Source: Phymorhynchus buccinoides (lineage: Eukaryota > Mollusca > Gastropoda > Neogastropoda > Raphitomidae). Taken from it: a DNA stretch of 64,000 bases. Shown here one piece after another: positions 41,801-52,704 of this stretch. The stretch spans positions 20,562,591-20,626,590 of the forward strand of contig CM065693.1 of NCBI GenBank assembly GCA_017654935.2, written 5' to 3'. How positions within the stretch are numbered: position 1 is the stretch's first letter; each line of letters begins with the position of its first letter. The position numbers were made by a program, and so were the translations under genes. Under the pieces are notes generated by a model. The model was not told the origin of the DNA, ran no database searches, and saw only the letters and a list, made by a program, of their open reading frames with translations.

Positions 41801-42655
41801 TTAAATGGGGAGTTGTTTAAGGGAGGTAGTTTTAACTCACTCGGGACTGGCTGAATTATTTCCCCTTGTTCTGTGGGGACTGGGCATTTGACTAGGTTCG
41901 TAAAACAATAACCAAAACCAAGTTATGAAGAGTTAGGCATCAATATTTTCAGAAAAGATTAGCAACACCATGCACTAAGCGATCGTAAAATATTAGATTC
42001 CATGCCTTCATCGTTTGTCTCCTATTGACGAAAACAGCTAACACATAGAAAGAAGGAACATTTCATATTCTGATCTTTGACCCCCCTCTACAACCAAAAC
42101 TGAATGTAAACTATGCAATGATTGGTTGATTTCAAGAGAGGCAAGGTCAAAGCAAACTGAAAGTAGGTTATGATGTCGCACTGGAAAGCTGGTTACACGC
42201 CAGAAATCAAAACCTCTTCAAAACTCCTATGAGCCGGAGCCGGACCATTCATCCTAAGTGGTTGTGCGAGCCATGAGCCGGATCCGGCTCATTCGTCCCG
42301 AGTGAGTTAATACTTACAAAGAAGGGCAATGTTTTGGGAGAAGTACAAGTAGGTCTTAAATGGGAGGGAGTCTTACAATGGGGGGGTGTCGTACAATGGA
42401 TGTTCCGGTGTAATGTGAGTTTTGTGTGTGTGTGCCGTGTCCAGGAAGCAGGTGCAGGGCACGAAGGAGGACGCGGTGCGGGACCAGGTGACGGTGCCCA
42501 CCACGCTACAGGAGTACTGCGTCAGCAGTCGGCCCACGCCCGACAACCAGGTGGACGCCGACTTCTACGACGACGATTACGTCGACGACGCAGAGGACGA
42601 GGAGATGTACCAGGACGAAGATGATGACATTGACTCCGGCAACGAGGAGTGCTGA
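32628..42655 (+). CDS. UBE2R2: UBE2R2/CDC34 ubiquitin-conjugating enzyme E2, complete, 5 coding exons
   Basis: E2 that builds K48-linked chains with SCF (cullin-RING) ligases to degrade cell-cycle regulators. Exons 32628-32804, 36733-36819, 38664-38761, 40992-41126 and 42445-42655 splice with GT-AG and matching phases into 235 codons (human paralogues 236 and 238). VEGFRV and WEVAIFGPP lie in exon 1, KMWHPNVYE (HPN Asn85) in exon 2, [20 protein letters not shown] in exon 3 (catalytic Cys93 and the CDC34-specific acidic loop), [20 protein letters not shown] in exon 4. The tail is Asp/Glu-rich and ends DIDSGNEEC, closer to UBE2R2 than to UBE2R1. The ATG has G at -3 and +4; an upstream in-frame GTG at 32619 is not needed. 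Confidence 0.98.
32945..33062. repeat. SINE 3' fragment
   Basis: GGGGATGTTTATCCTGCCCC and CACGCCCAAAATCTTCG match 22080-22205. Confidence 0.75.
33325..33548 (-). mobile_element. tRNA-derived SINE copy
   Basis: Minus strand GTGGCGGGTTGGTTAGAGTT and GGTTCGAATCCAGCT resemble A and B boxes; the body shares GGACCTCGGTTTTAGGTCTC with 63280-63500. Confidence 0.8.
33950..34805 (+). pseudogene. LINE endonuclease-domain fragment split by a MITE
   Basis: [11 protein letters not shown], then [16 protein letters not shown] is the APE-type endonuclease GDLN motif. The frame ends near 34228, continues in another frame to 34374, is interrupted by MITE D (34375-34592), and resumes [16 protein letters not shown]. 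Dead copy in UBE2R2 intron 1. Confidence 0.85.
34375..34592. mobile_element. MITE family D, complete, 218 bp
   Basis: Inverted termini CAGGGCTCCCA / TGGGAGCCCTG. LINE coding sequence on both sides marks the insertion point precisely. Confidence 0.85.
35170..35650 (+). pseudogene. LINE RT C-terminal fragment, probably the same element
   Basis: [19 protein letters not shown], then [33 protein letters not shown] and [12 protein letters not shown] with frameshifts. The catalytic RT core between this and the endonuclease piece is missing. Confidence 0.8.
35870..36075. repeat. SINE 3' fragment, partly duplicated
   Basis: GAACTTACATAGAATGCATC and GAACTCACATAGCATGCATC are two adjacent partial copies. 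Confidence 0.7.
36192..36397. repeat. (GT)n/poly-G and poly-T/poly-G tracts
   Basis: GTGTGTGTGG(G)n at 36192-36225 and T-run then G-run at 36372-36397. Confidence 0.8.
36733..36819 (+). CDS. UBE2R2: UBE2R2 coding exon 2
   Basis: 29 codons, [20 protein letters not shown] to HPNVYE. Acceptor TTGCAG|GCG, donor GAG|GTAAGG, phase 0. Includes the HPN motif whose Asn supports catalysis in E2s. Confidence 0.98.
37265..37595. repeat. Two to three copies of a ~150-bp unit
   Basis: TTTTCAGAATAGCAGTTGCC / TCTTCAGAATACCAGTCACC / TCTTCGGAATAAAACT mark successive copies, each with ACGGTTTTCAAAC- or CTGTTTTCAAAC-like text. A related segment recurs at 37740-38160. Confidence 0.7.
38664..38761 (+). CDS. UBE2R2: UBE2R2 coding exon 3, catalytic cysteine
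   Basis: [20 protein letters not shown] ... [10 protein letters not shown] plus AG. The thioester-forming Cys is residue 93, as in human CDC34, followed by the acidic insertion. Acceptor TTTAG|AAC, donor TCAG|GTGGGA. Confidence 0.98.
38837..39356. mobile_element. MITE, 520 bp, CAGGCATGAAAG termini
   Basis: Perfect 12-bp inverted termini CAGGCATGAAAG / CTTTCATGCCTG. Inside, GGATTTCTCGGCTG-type sequence is duplicated. No ORF. Confidence 0.8.
39597..39829. mobile_element. piggyBac-like MITE family F copy
   Basis: CCCTTTCGCCGCCAGACATA ... TTGGCAGTGAAAGGG with TTAA at 39593-39596 and 39830-39833. Confidence 0.88.
40040..40635 (+). mobile_element. L2/CR1-like LINE 3' end
   Basis: [20 protein letters not shown], then SNSV and (next frame) [10 protein letters not shown] is the characteristic C-terminus. 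The tail GTAAAGCGCTTTGGGC and GCGCTATATAAATGTA with (ATT)n matches L2-type LINE ends. (GT)n tracts lie between. In UBE2R2 intron 3. Confidence 0.8.
40992..41126 (+). CDS. UBE2R2: UBE2R2 coding exon 4
   Basis: Split Arg codon, then [20 protein letters not shown] to EYENII plus AG. Acceptor GTTCAG|AAC, donor TCAG|GTGGGG. C-terminal helices of the UBC fold. Confidence 0.98.
41264..41690. repeat. CCGTATTTTACGG-type MITE fragment next to family B (-)
   Basis: CTGTATTTTACGGATTTATT at 41263 begins a degenerate MITE; family B runs from CCCCCTGTGGGGATACTGGG to CGATCGAGAAAAG; MITE-like CTTATGTTATAGTCTGTAAA follows at 41704. This suggests family B inserted into the MITE. Confidence 0.65.
41752..42415. 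mobile_element. MITE interrupted by family G
   Basis: Left GCGGAACCTCCCTTATAAGA, right TCGTACAATGGATGTTCCGG are imperfect inverted ends. A TTAA-flanked family G element (41836-42306) sits inside. The right end lies about 30 bp from the exon 5 acceptor. Confidence 0.7.
41836..42306. mobile_element. TTAA-target MITE family G, complete
   Basis: CTCACTCGGGAC ... GTCCCGAGTGAG with intact TTAA on both sides (41832-41835, 42307-42310). The palindrome GAGCCGGATCCGGCTC lies near the right end. Confidence 0.88.
42445..42655 (+). CDS. UBE2R2: UBE2R2 coding exon 5, acidic tail and stop
   Basis: Split Arg codon, [25 protein letters not shown], then a 30-residue Asp/Glu-rich tail ending DIDSGNEEC and TGA at 42653-42655. 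In CDC34 the acidic tail binds a basic canyon on the cullin. Confidence 0.98.
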
Positions 42656-42873
42656 TAGTACCCCCTCCCCACCCCCCCTTCCCAACCCTAAGCCCTGCCC
42701 CCGTCCCTACCTCCACCTTTCTTTTCTTCTTCTTCTTCAACCCCCTTTCCTTTTTGTTCTCGTTAGCAAACAAATTGAAGACACACAAATTTCCGTACAG
42801 ATTTCCTTTTCCTTCTGTTCTCTTTATCAATAACCTTACAGAAATTGAACAGAAAAAATATCGATTGGGTTAA

Positions 42874-43323
42874 CCCTTTCTCCGCCAACGTCGCATTTTT
42901 GCACCACAATGATTTAACACCCATGTCATTAAAAACCTTGAATTCAGGGTCTGTCTAATTATTTTTGGGAATTAAGGATATGACTTTTTTAACCCTTTTG
43001 CCGCCAGCCATTTTTCAGCTAAAAATACCATTAACTTACTGGGTAGAGAAATTTTGTATTTGCAATATATTGGGAATTCCTATGTGACATGTATAACATT
43101 AGGCCTATCCTTAACTCCCCAAATTATGAAAATAGGGTCTTCGAGTAACAGGCCCTGACTTGATGCCTTTTGGTGACACGAGTGTTAAACCATTGTGGTG
43201 CATAAATGTGACATTGGCGGTGAAAGGGTTAAACATGTAGTAAAGAAATCCCCAATATTTCAGACAAAATCTTTTGTAAGTTTATTGGATAATTTTGGCT
43301 AAGGAATGGCTGGCGGCGAAAGG
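42874..43323. mobile_element. piggyBac-like MITE family F with a second F nested inside
   Basis: Outer copy has TTAA at 42870-42873 and 43324-43327. Inner copy 42993-43228 has its own TTAA at 42989-42992 and 43229-43232. The outer sequence is continuous when the inner copy is removed. Confidence 0.88.
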
Positions 43324-43327
43324 GTTA

Positions 43328-46010
43328 AGTAAGATAGGTCAGCGGCTGCTGCCTGGGAATGAAATGTCTCCCGGCTGCATCTCGAGGAGTCGCTGTATTC
43401 ACTAACGTGTGAGTGGCGATGTGACAGGAGAAGAGCGAAGAGAAACGGGATCATTAAGACATGGCTTTCGTGGATGTCGTCGGTACAGCGCAGTCGCCGA
43501 GTTACAGCTGTTGATCATCATCGGTCATTGATCCCGCATGTTCATCCCACAGCAGTGTGTGCGGCTTGCAAGGAAATGAGGGAGGGACTGAAGCTGTTGT
43601 TACGATACGCATATGTACAAACGATTTGGATTGTTTGCGCCATCCGTCGTTTTTGAATTCATTGTAGGTCACCTGGTATTAGGGGGAGGCCACGTCCCGA
43701 GTGGAACACAAAATAAGAGAAAGCATCATTTAACACATCTTGTTCAATGTCCCTCTCCTACACCCCCACCTGTCCCCCCTACTCTCTCTCCCCTTGAGAT
43801 CATGTGACAAGCTTTGATGGATAGTTCAGGAGTTTCGTCTTCTGGCGCTTTTTTTTCTGGTTTCAATTCCATATTGTGGGAGTGAGATTTTGTGAGTGCT
43901 GCGAGTGAGTGGGGTTGGTGAGTGAGTGAGTGGTATAACATTGGAAGAGTGATTGGCTACAGGGTTATGAGTGAGCGATGGTGTGTGAGTGGGCAGAATG
44001 GGTGGGTGTGCCAGCAGTGGAATTACCAAGAGTCTGTAAGCAGCAGATCAGTGCGCTTCTGTTGTGATGACTGCATGTGTAAAACTGTTTGTGTGTGTGT
44101 GAAAACGAACAATCGGACAGGGAAGCAAGCGGGTTATGAATGTCAAGATTTCTTGTTTCCACAGTTTAATGTTTTTGTGTGAGGACAATTAGCAAGGTGC
44201 ATGAAATTTTTGGTGGCGCTTGTTTTTGGTGTGGGAGTCGAGTGCCGTTGAAACGCTATCGGTTGATGCGCGTACACAAAGGTATTACAAGTTACAGTTA
44301 CACAATGTAGATGGGTTGTATGTAGTGAAAGTAATATGGCCATTGTAATGTTTTGGAAGGCCCATCCCCATCGTTTACAGACCTCTTTTTTTTTTGAGGT
44401 TTCAGTGCCAGGAACATAGGTTTGCTTCCTATGATTTTGATGGCTTTCACGTCCAAAATAATGATATTGATACAAAATATGTTCGTTTAAACTGTTTTGA
44501 GTTAGTTTGTCAGTTGATTCTTTCATTGTCTTGTGTCATGAAATTGAATTAGAATTACGGAAGTTTTTTATTTGTCGCAATTAAAGTGAATTGTCTTTTT
44601 AATTAAGTTTAGCACATGGTATAAATAGCAAAAAAAAACACCTTAGTCCTCACAAACTGTCCTAGATCATGTGAAAAAAATGCCTTGTATCTTATAAATT
44701 AGGACATTCAAAACAATGGAACACTGCAGATGTCGAAATTGAATGTATTTTTGGGGGCACGTTTTCATAATCTGAATGTTAATGATTCTTTTTGTGCATG
44801 CTTTTGATACATCTTTATTATTTAAGTAATTTCCACCATCACATTTGTAGATCTATGGAAAAGACAAAATTACAAGATATTCAAAGATTTTTATTGAACC
44901 TTTTAGGATTGAAGAAACTGAGAAAGTTGAACTGATCACAGATTGGGGCACGCTTGAGAAAAAGAAGAGAAATATTACAAAAATAAATAAATCAATGTAT
45001 GAGTTTAGTAAACAGCATTTTTGTGTCGTAGGTCATTTCAGAAGCATTTCCAGATGGTGAGACACTGAGTTAATCAGGGACTGGCCATCCGTGTTACTGT
45101 TTTATTTATTTTCACCTTCTTTCCTTGATAAAAGAATTGCTGGATAAAAATGAGGATAAGATTGGTAACCACTTGAAATTGTGTCAGATATTAGATTATT
45201 ATTAAGATATAAGCATCTTTAACACTAGTCTTTAAAAAACATGCATAGTTCAGAAATGTCAGGGGAAAAAATAGAGTAAAATGGATGCAATCTTGCTGTC
45301 CAGAAATTATGATAGCAATGGAAAAGTGGATGTGTTGGAAAGGTCAAGTTCTGAAATGAAGGTGACAGAAGTGATTTATGCTCTTCCACCATTTACCCGG
45401 TAGAAACGTTAAAAGGTGACAGAACAATTGATGTGCAGAATTGTATTTTCCAACAACTTTTGAAGATAGTAAATTTAGAAATGGTAAATGCAGTGGGTGA
45501 GGAATGTACGTCTTGTTCTATTCAATTCAAAATATTTTTGTGTTGGAAAATCGAGTGCATTAATACTGTTGGGAGGGTTCAGTTGCAAGAAAAAAAGATT
45601 AAAATGGGAGTTAGTGTGTTCTCATTAAAATGCAGATGGTTACTGAAAAATGAGTGTAAAACCTGTTGATCTCTGAACAAAAAACCTGGAGTAAAAAGTG
45701 GGGATATGCTATGCAGGTATGTGGTTTTAACTCAACATTTTAGTATTTTTCTTTAATGAGCATTTTTTCATTTTATATGGATAACATTCCTTTCCTATTT
45801 ATTTAAGAGCGTGTAAGTTATCACACAGGATTCTTTATGGAGGCAGTGAAGTGATTTGGTAGATAGTCATTGCACTTTATGCAGTCACGTAGGGCATGAG
45901 TGTTGTTTTCTTTTCGGTCTCACACTAGTCAAAAGGATTTTCTCCCTGCTTCATAGCATCATAGTACACCGAAATTTTCAGACCTCAGTGTTGTTCAATG
46001 TTGTCATTAT
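43328..46010 (+). other. Low-repeat stretch, possible UBE2R2 3' UTR
   Basis: About 2.7 kb with no dispersed repeat recognised and no supported coding frame, directly downstream of the UBE2R2 stop and one MITE. AATAAA occurs at 44982 and 44986. Assignment to the transcript rests only on position. Confidence 0.35.
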
Positions 46011-46011
46011 C

Positions 46012-46170
46012 ACACCCTGGCTTAAAGACTCCAGGGATAATCCGATCAGCTGAAGCACTTGAACACTATGGTACAAATGCACCAGCTAGGGATGAGAACA
46101 TTACGTGTGTGACTGTTTTTGATTACCCCACCATGTGGGCAGCCACATCTGACTTTGGAGGATCAGACCC
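46012..46170 (+). repeat. Family C partial copy
   Basis: CACCCTGGCTTAAAGACTCC to CATCTGACTTTGGAGGAT. Confidence 0.8.
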
Positions 46171-46274
46171 CAATGAATTTTAGAATATATTCAAATTTGA
46201 GCACCATTGGAAGTAGTAGCATGATTGAGCAACAGAAGAAATGGATATTGCAAGTTTGTTTAGTTTTAATTTTC

Positions 46275-46408
46275 TTTAAAGACTCACCACACCGATGTGT
46301 TGAAAATTAGCGTTTTCACATGTTTTCTCTCTCTTGCTTGTAAGAAATGTCTGAAGAAATATTCTGAGCAAGAGAGGGAAAATACACTTCTGCGTGGTGG
46401 GTCTTTAA
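46275..46408. mobile_element. Short MITE, ~134 bp
   Basis: Inverted ends TTTAAAGACTCACCAC / GTGGTGGGTCTTTAA; the target is TTAA or TAA-like. Confidence 0.75.
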
Positions 46409-46409
46409 T

Positions 46410-46970
46410 GATTTTATTTATGCATGTGATGTGCAAAATAACGAAATTTGGCAGGGATTTAATTTAAACCAGGTTCTTTGTTCCAAGCAATTGGAGACGC
46501 AGAAAAATGATTTATTGTTGCATATACATGTATAACCAAGCAACATTATTTGTTGTTGTTTAATTGAAGTAGTGATATGATCCACAGACATTTCCCTTTT
46601 TTTTAATCCAGGGTTTTGCATTAGGTACAAACTAGAAACATGCATGTGCATATTAATATGAAAATTAGTCCTCTGAAAGGAAATTGCACGAGTTATTAAA
46701 TAAATAAACAACCTAAACCTTGCTTTGTAGCAGAAGGTTTGGTATAAAATGCTTTGTCGTGTTTTTGCTTTTAGTCCAACACAGGCCAACTGTCATGAGA
46801 AGACCATTGCTGTTGACGGGACTATAAGCAATGTAAAAATTAAATAAGAATAAATACAGGCCAACTCTAACAATAGAAACAATGATTATGATGATGTATG
46901 GGTTTTGCAGGGTTTTGAGCTATATTTATCACCAACTGTCAGAGAACTCCAGTGGTAACTATTAATAACT
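46410..46970. other. AT-rich stretch, nothing recognised
   Basis: No coding, RNA or repeat assignment. AATAAA-type strings occur but lack context. Confidence 0.4.
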
Positions 46971-46974
46971 TGTG

Positions 46975-47155
46975 GCGGTACCATAGCCGATGAGGTTTAA
47001 CCGAGGCGTGGTTACCGCTACACCTATCTATATTAAAAACTCGGGACTTTACTGGCGTTGCACTGCCTCCGGGCATTGCAGCCAGTATTGTTCCCACCAT
47101 CTTTGTATTTGCAAATGTCCCATATGTGTCTATGACCGAGAGGACGTAAAACATT
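46975..47155. repeat. Family I copy
   Basis: TGGCGGTACCATAGCCGATG and CGGGACTTTACTGGCGTTGC match 16425-16640 in reverse. A shorter copy is at 47888-48010. Confidence 0.8.
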
Positions 47156-48599
47156 TTCATCAGAACTCCAGTGGTAGACACACAGCAGAACCAGTACCCG
47201 CAGTGTATTTTTGATGGGAGTATTTTCTTTTCATTTATGATTGCCAGCACTGCTTTAGGGTTCAACATGAAAGCGAGCAACATTCAGGTTTGTCTAGTAA
47301 AACCACTCGCGCTTGTTGAACAAAACAAATCCTGACCGGACCCATGCATTTTGATCTGGATGGTTTTGAAGAAAATATTAGAGTAGGAACATACGGAAAT
47401 TCCTTTAGTGTTTTTGAAAGTCTAAAAACCTCCTAGTTTTATTATAAAAAACACACACCCAGCCTTGCAGTTATATCATTGCTAATTTAAAGTAAAAATA
47501 ATGATCATGTGAGAGCATGATTACCAAGATGAAAATAGAACTTGATTAGTTCACATTCATTGCGACACTGGAGTGGGCCGGGCCATTTTCACATGGTGTG
47601 TGTTTATTTATAGCAGAAACAGAACCTGTATTTTGAATGTCTATAAATGTTTTATTTTGCATTAATATGAAATAAATTTGTTTGTTCATAATGACATTAT
47701 TGCTGTCAGTGATTATTTTCGTTCAGAAACTACAAAAAAACACAAAAACTGTCACACTAGCATATTTGTTTGTATGTTTAAAACTTCAGAGGCTTCCAAG
47801 CCTTTTAATATATTTTTTGCTCATGATTTCGGACAATTTATTTTTTATTTTTTAAAGACTCATGATTTCAGATCACATTAGACTTACATATCTGTATTGT
47901 TAAAACTCTGGGACTTTACTGGTGTTGCACTGCCTCCAGGATAGTTCCCACCATCTTTATATCTACTAGTGTCCCATATGTGTCTGTTCCAGACTGGAGG
48001 ACGTTAAACAGATTTTCACCTTCATGATTTCAGACCTTTCAACCCTGTAAATCTGTATCACCGTGTGTCTTTCAATGCAAATAGACACTATCACAACAAT
48101 TACATCATCTATCATGGGTGCAACTTTTCCTGGTATACAAGGATTTCCTGTTTTTGAAGTTTACCAGAACAGGAATTTCCTTTTTTTAAAATTTGTCAAA
48201 CACTTTTTTTTTTAACACTTTAAAAGAAGCATTTCTATAAATTGTAGAAAAAGCAAACTAAAATACCTTCATAAATCAATTTTTGCTTCAGCTGCAGGGA
48301 GACATTACATTACTCCTAGACCCTGGCCTTTCAGGTTTTTTCATTTTGTGTAGTTGCACCCTTGTTATCTTTACACTGTGTTGACGCTTTCCTTTTTTCA
48401 TCTTGCCCAGCAATCAAAAGGAAAACACCATTGAAAATTTGTATCAAATAGTGTAAAAACATTGCTTTCAGCAGCCATCGACATAACGACTTGGGAGAAA
48501 AAAAAGATTGGCTGGTGAGTCTTATGACATCTTAGAAACTTGATTTCTAATGTATGTTAACTCAATTGCCTTTTCTTTTTTTTGCTGTCCCATCTGGGC

Positions 48600-48745
48600 C
48601 GGGCGTTGCTCCCATGCCGATCATTCCGAGTCCCAACTCGCAGCCACACCTCCGCTTGTTCAGGTAGCAGATTCTGAGACCAGCAGTCCAAGGGGAGCTA
48701 ATCTATGTTAGGCCGTCAGGAAGCAACCAACCGAGGAGACAATTG
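48600..48745. repeat. Dispersed repeat also found at 8890-9080
   Basis: Shares GACCAGCAGTCCAAGGGGAG and CAACCAACCGAGGAGACA. Confidence 0.75.
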
Positions 48746-48879
48746 CCATTTTCTGTCAGCCATCAATTCTTTGTTGATTGCATTTTTAAAAATTGATTTC
48801 CATCTGGACCAATTTAAAAGCAATTATCCTCTTGAGTCAGAAAAGGTTTCATCCCTTGTAAATGTTCAGACAAACATTT

Positions 48880-49397
48880 TAATGAGGCTTTATACTGAAA
48901 ATTATCTTCCCCTGATTCGTCACTAGGTGGCGCTTGCACGTAGGCCCTAAAGCCTGCACGGCCTAGGCATCCATTGTTGCTAGGTCTACTCTCTCTCTAG
49001 TTCATGTCTCTCTCTCTCTTCTCTCTCTCTCTCTGTATCTCCCTCTCTGTTTCTCTCTCTCCCTCCTTCTCTCTCTCTCTGTTTCTCTCTCTCACTCCTC
49101 TCTCTGTGTGTCTCTCTCACTCCTCTCTCTCTCTCTCTGTCTCTCCCTCCTCTCTCTCTCTCCATCCTTCTCTCTCTGTCTCTATCTCTTTCCCTCCTTC
49201 TCTCTCTCTGTCTCTCTCTCCTTCCCTCTCTCTCTCTCCTTCCTCTCTCTCTCTCTCTCTCCGTCTGTCTGTCTCTCGCTCTCCCTCCTTCTCTCTCTCT
49301 CTCTCAAGTGAACAGGGGGCCTCACGTGAAAGCGCCACCTACATAAAATTATCGCCCTTGGGCAACACGAAGAAGCAGTATAAAGCCTGATTGAAGA
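48880..49397. mobile_element. Inverted-terminus element (family M) containing a CT microsatellite
   Basis: Left AATGAGGCTTTATACTG ... AGGTGGCGCTTGCACG; right CGTGAAAGCGCCACCT ... CAGTATAAAGCCTGATTGAA. The interior is almost entirely CTCT-rich (49003-49306). A partial relative is at 29560-29692. Confidence 0.8.
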
Positions 49398-49482
49398 GGC
49401 TGAAATTTAAACACCCAAAACAAGAAAATAAATGACGATACACCATAATTTATTGCCACAATTTGCTGCAGACAAAACTTAA

Positions 49483-49978
49483 CTCATTCCGGACGAATTA
49501 CGAGTATACTCGGAACAGGAGAACTCAAGTCAGGGCCTACTTACGAGTATTCTCGGAACAGCGATTTTTTAGGCTAAAATTTGTCCAAATCCATGTTTTT
49601 GTTAATCCAAACCACGTTTTTTGAGGTACATCTCTTCATCTCTGTTCCAGCTTTCATTTGACTTATGTTTGGCACTTCTATCTTAATTTGTAATGTTAAA
49701 AATGTAAAAAAAAAAAACAGCCCTAGACAAGCCTCAGAAAATACTCCAATACGTTTTCATTAACAGTGATAGTAATAATGAGACTAATGATTCAGATTTT
49801 AATACAATTAACCATGATCTCAAAGCGAAAAATGAACTCGGATCAAACCAGTAATGTTGTCAAAACTGAATCATTGACAGCATGAGTTTTGTTGCACTTC
49901 TTATTTGTTATATTATTTTCTAGGCAGCCCCAGGCCAGTAATGAAGTTTACCTAGTTGGCAGTGAAGTCCTGAAGGGG
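49483..49978. mobile_element. TTAA-flanked element family H
   Basis: TTAA at 49479-49482 and 49979-49982. Termini CTCATTCCGGAC and GTCCTGAAGGGG are imperfect inverted repeats. Matches 16260-16877 apart from insertions. Confidence 0.8.
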
Positions 49979-49989
49979 TTAAGAGGATA

Positions 49990-50105
49990 AAATGTAAGCA
50001 CCAAAACAACAAAATAACTGACTCAACACACCTTCAATGTAGTCACATAATTTATTACTATTTGCAAACCACACATGCATAACACCAATTGCTCACCTGG
50101 AGCCG

Positions 50106-50138
<33 letters not shown>

Positions 50139-51740
50139 ACACACACACACAAACAAAAAAGCAAACATTATTTTGTAACATACAAAAAATTTGAGTTTTG
50201 ATAACATGTTCTTTGAGATCTTTATGAACGAATCCATCATTCAAATAAAAAATGATCAAAGATAAAATGTGTGCAATGATATACGACTTGGTGCTGTATG
50301 ACAAGTCGTAAAATAAATCATAAGCACAAGCGAACAATGATAAAAAGGATTCCCAGGGCTTTCAGCTATCCCCAAGTAAGGACCTTGTAAGGACCTGTAG
50401 GCCTAAGGATAATGTTCATCTTTTAGCCAACGATCTTGAAAGGAACACTTTCCCAGCATTGTGAACAATGTCTAAGCAGATACAAAAACTATGGCTGACA
50501 CAGATATACGCGTTTTTTCGCAAAACGACACCAGGATAAAGAACTAGATTTCAGTCCAATTTCTTTTGACAACTCGCGGTGCATCATTCGTCTGCTAAGC
50601 GGTCATTTGAAATGGGGAGGGGGGTAAGGTGGAGTAGGTGCTGAGCGATGTGTCTCAAGTGTAAAAGTGCTGCTTCTGCGATCTATTTTGAGTATGGTCT
50701 TGCTGCTCAGTGCAGTTTTTGGCAGCTGTCAGGACTTGCAAGGACCTTGAAGTGAATGTAAGCACTTGTAAGACCTTACTTGGAGATTTCAATTTGTCAA
50801 GACTTATAAGGACTGGTAAGGCCCCCATGAACCCTGTTAACTGTATGCAATGACATTTGGATTTGTATGACTTGGTCATAAAATAAATTACATCGGTGCA
50901 ACTTTTTCCTTTTCACAAGGATTTCAGTATTTTTTACATGAAACTGATTTCCTTTTTTTTTTTTTAAATCATAAAAAAACCCGGCAACGGTGCATCGACT
51001 ACAAGTGATGGCGGACGTTTTGAACTTGGTCGCTCTAGCCCAGAAGTGCTCCTTCAAATAACATCGCCCATATTGTTTTCAAACGCAACTAAGGAAGGTT
51101 TATGGGAATAAAAAAGAAGAAGAAAAGAGGGGGCCACCCATGGGACTCGCCCCTGTTCCCTATCAGGGCCTGGGTGGCCCATGGATCCCTGCCTTTCATT
51201 TTTTTCTCGTGTTTAGGAATTGGACCCATGAAATTATAAGCATAAACGAACAATGATAAAACATGCTGAATAAGAATTATATGATCTGCTGCTGTATGAA
51301 TGACTTAGGCATACAATAAATTATAAACAAAAAATACAAAACAGAAATGTCTGGACATGCATACAACTATTCACATATCTTACAGTAGGGAAAATAATCT
51401 GATGCAATGTATGTTTGAACTTTCAAAGAACTATTGGCAAAAAGAAACAAAAAAAGTACATGCACTTTGATTTCATTAACACTGTTCGCCTTTTGATAGA
51501 AAAAAACACTCATGGTTTTAAAGCTATTATGATGATGAAGAATATTTTTATTTATAATCAATAAAATGCCCTTAGTGATTAACTCTTTTAGTACCATGGG
51601 CGAATACATTTGCCCAGTTCATCACTCTCCACTCCCACCAAATGCAGACATTCACTACCAAGTACCCTGCCATGTGTTTATTTTTCAGAGCTTATATCGG
51701 TGATTTTTCTGTTGAAAGAAACGCATGCGCATTTGGAAAA
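49990..51740. other. AT-rich stretch, nothing coding recognised
   Basis: A (CA)n tract at 50107-50152 and a weak internal duplication (50250-50345 with 51225-51310, CGAACAATGATAAAA). AATAAA on the minus strand near 50050 and 51310 could belong to an MBD2/3 3' UTR, but nothing ties them to it. Confidence 0.4.
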
Positions 51741-51749
51741 AATAGTTAC

Positions 51750-52103
51750 ACCCCTCATGTTGGTTGAGATGCAACTGACAACCAAGAACGTAGAAAAATA
51801 CATGGCTCTAGAAGATGTAATTAGACACAAAAGAGAATATTTACCCCCTCTTGTCGGTTGAGATGCAACTGACAACCAAGAACGTAGAAAAATACATGGC
51901 GCTAGATGTAATTAGACACAAAAGAGAATATTTACCCCCTCTTGTCGGTTGAGATGCAACTGACAACCAAGAACGTAGAAAAATACATGGCGCTAGAAGA
52001 TGTAATTAGACACAAAAGAGAATATTTACCCCCTCATGTCGGTTGAGATGCAACTGACAACCAAGAACGTAGAAAAATACATGTCTCTAGATCTAATTAG
52101 CAT
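51750..52103. repeat. ~94-bp tandem repeat, about 4 units
   Basis: Each unit has GGTTGAGATGCAACTGACAA, CAAGAACGTAGAAAAATACA and TAATTAGACACAAAAGAG. After element L (52104-52429) the text GAATTAGACACAAAAGAG resumes, so L sits inside the last unit. Confidence 0.9.
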
Positions 52104-52429
52104 GGATGCTCCTGCTTTCAGGATGTCCTGAAGTTCAGGATTTTTTGTCCAGGATGTCCTGAAGTTCAGGATTTTGTTTATTGCCTGGAGCTGGCATCGC
52201 CAGATTATCGGAATTTGAGAAGATGCATTTTGCTGGTTATAGAGGTCATGAAGTTTAACCAGAAGTGAAAGTGCAACGAAAGCCTGTCAGTTACATTGTT
52301 TCCCTTCAGCTTCCAGGGGGCATTACCCTCCGGAACCCCCAGGAGGGGCGCTGTCCCTGCACTCCTCTGGGGCCTGGGCGTCCTCTGGACCCCTGCCTTG
52401 CAGGAATTTTTTTATTGCCCAGGAGCACC
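52104..52429. mobile_element. Element family L, reversed copy
   Basis: GGATGCTCCTGCTTTCAGGA ... GCCCAGGAGCACC; internal GGATGTCCTGAAGTTCAGGA duplicated in tandem. Inserted in the 94-bp array. Confidence 0.8.
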
Positions 52430-52704
52430 GATGAATTAGACACAAAAGAGCTATCACAAACAACAGTTTTTCTTTTTTTTTTTGATTGAAGGATGTAACT
52501 GTAAGGATAAAGGTCATTTCACATAGCAATTGTCCATATTGTTGGGATAACATAACAAACTTGAGAAAAAAAGCTAATTTTATTCTCAAAATGTGCTAGC
52601 GGAATAAGTAAGCCAGGATGCTTTTTGTGTGTTGATATTCACCGAGCTTCAGTATTGTCAATTCTTAGAAGATTTTTTAGGTTCAGCATTCATTGCCCAC
52701 ATAC

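Noticed and set aside
43474..44526. Short frames downstream of UBE2R2 on both strands
   Set aside because: No motifs, no splice context, and normal for AT-rich 3' flanking DNA.
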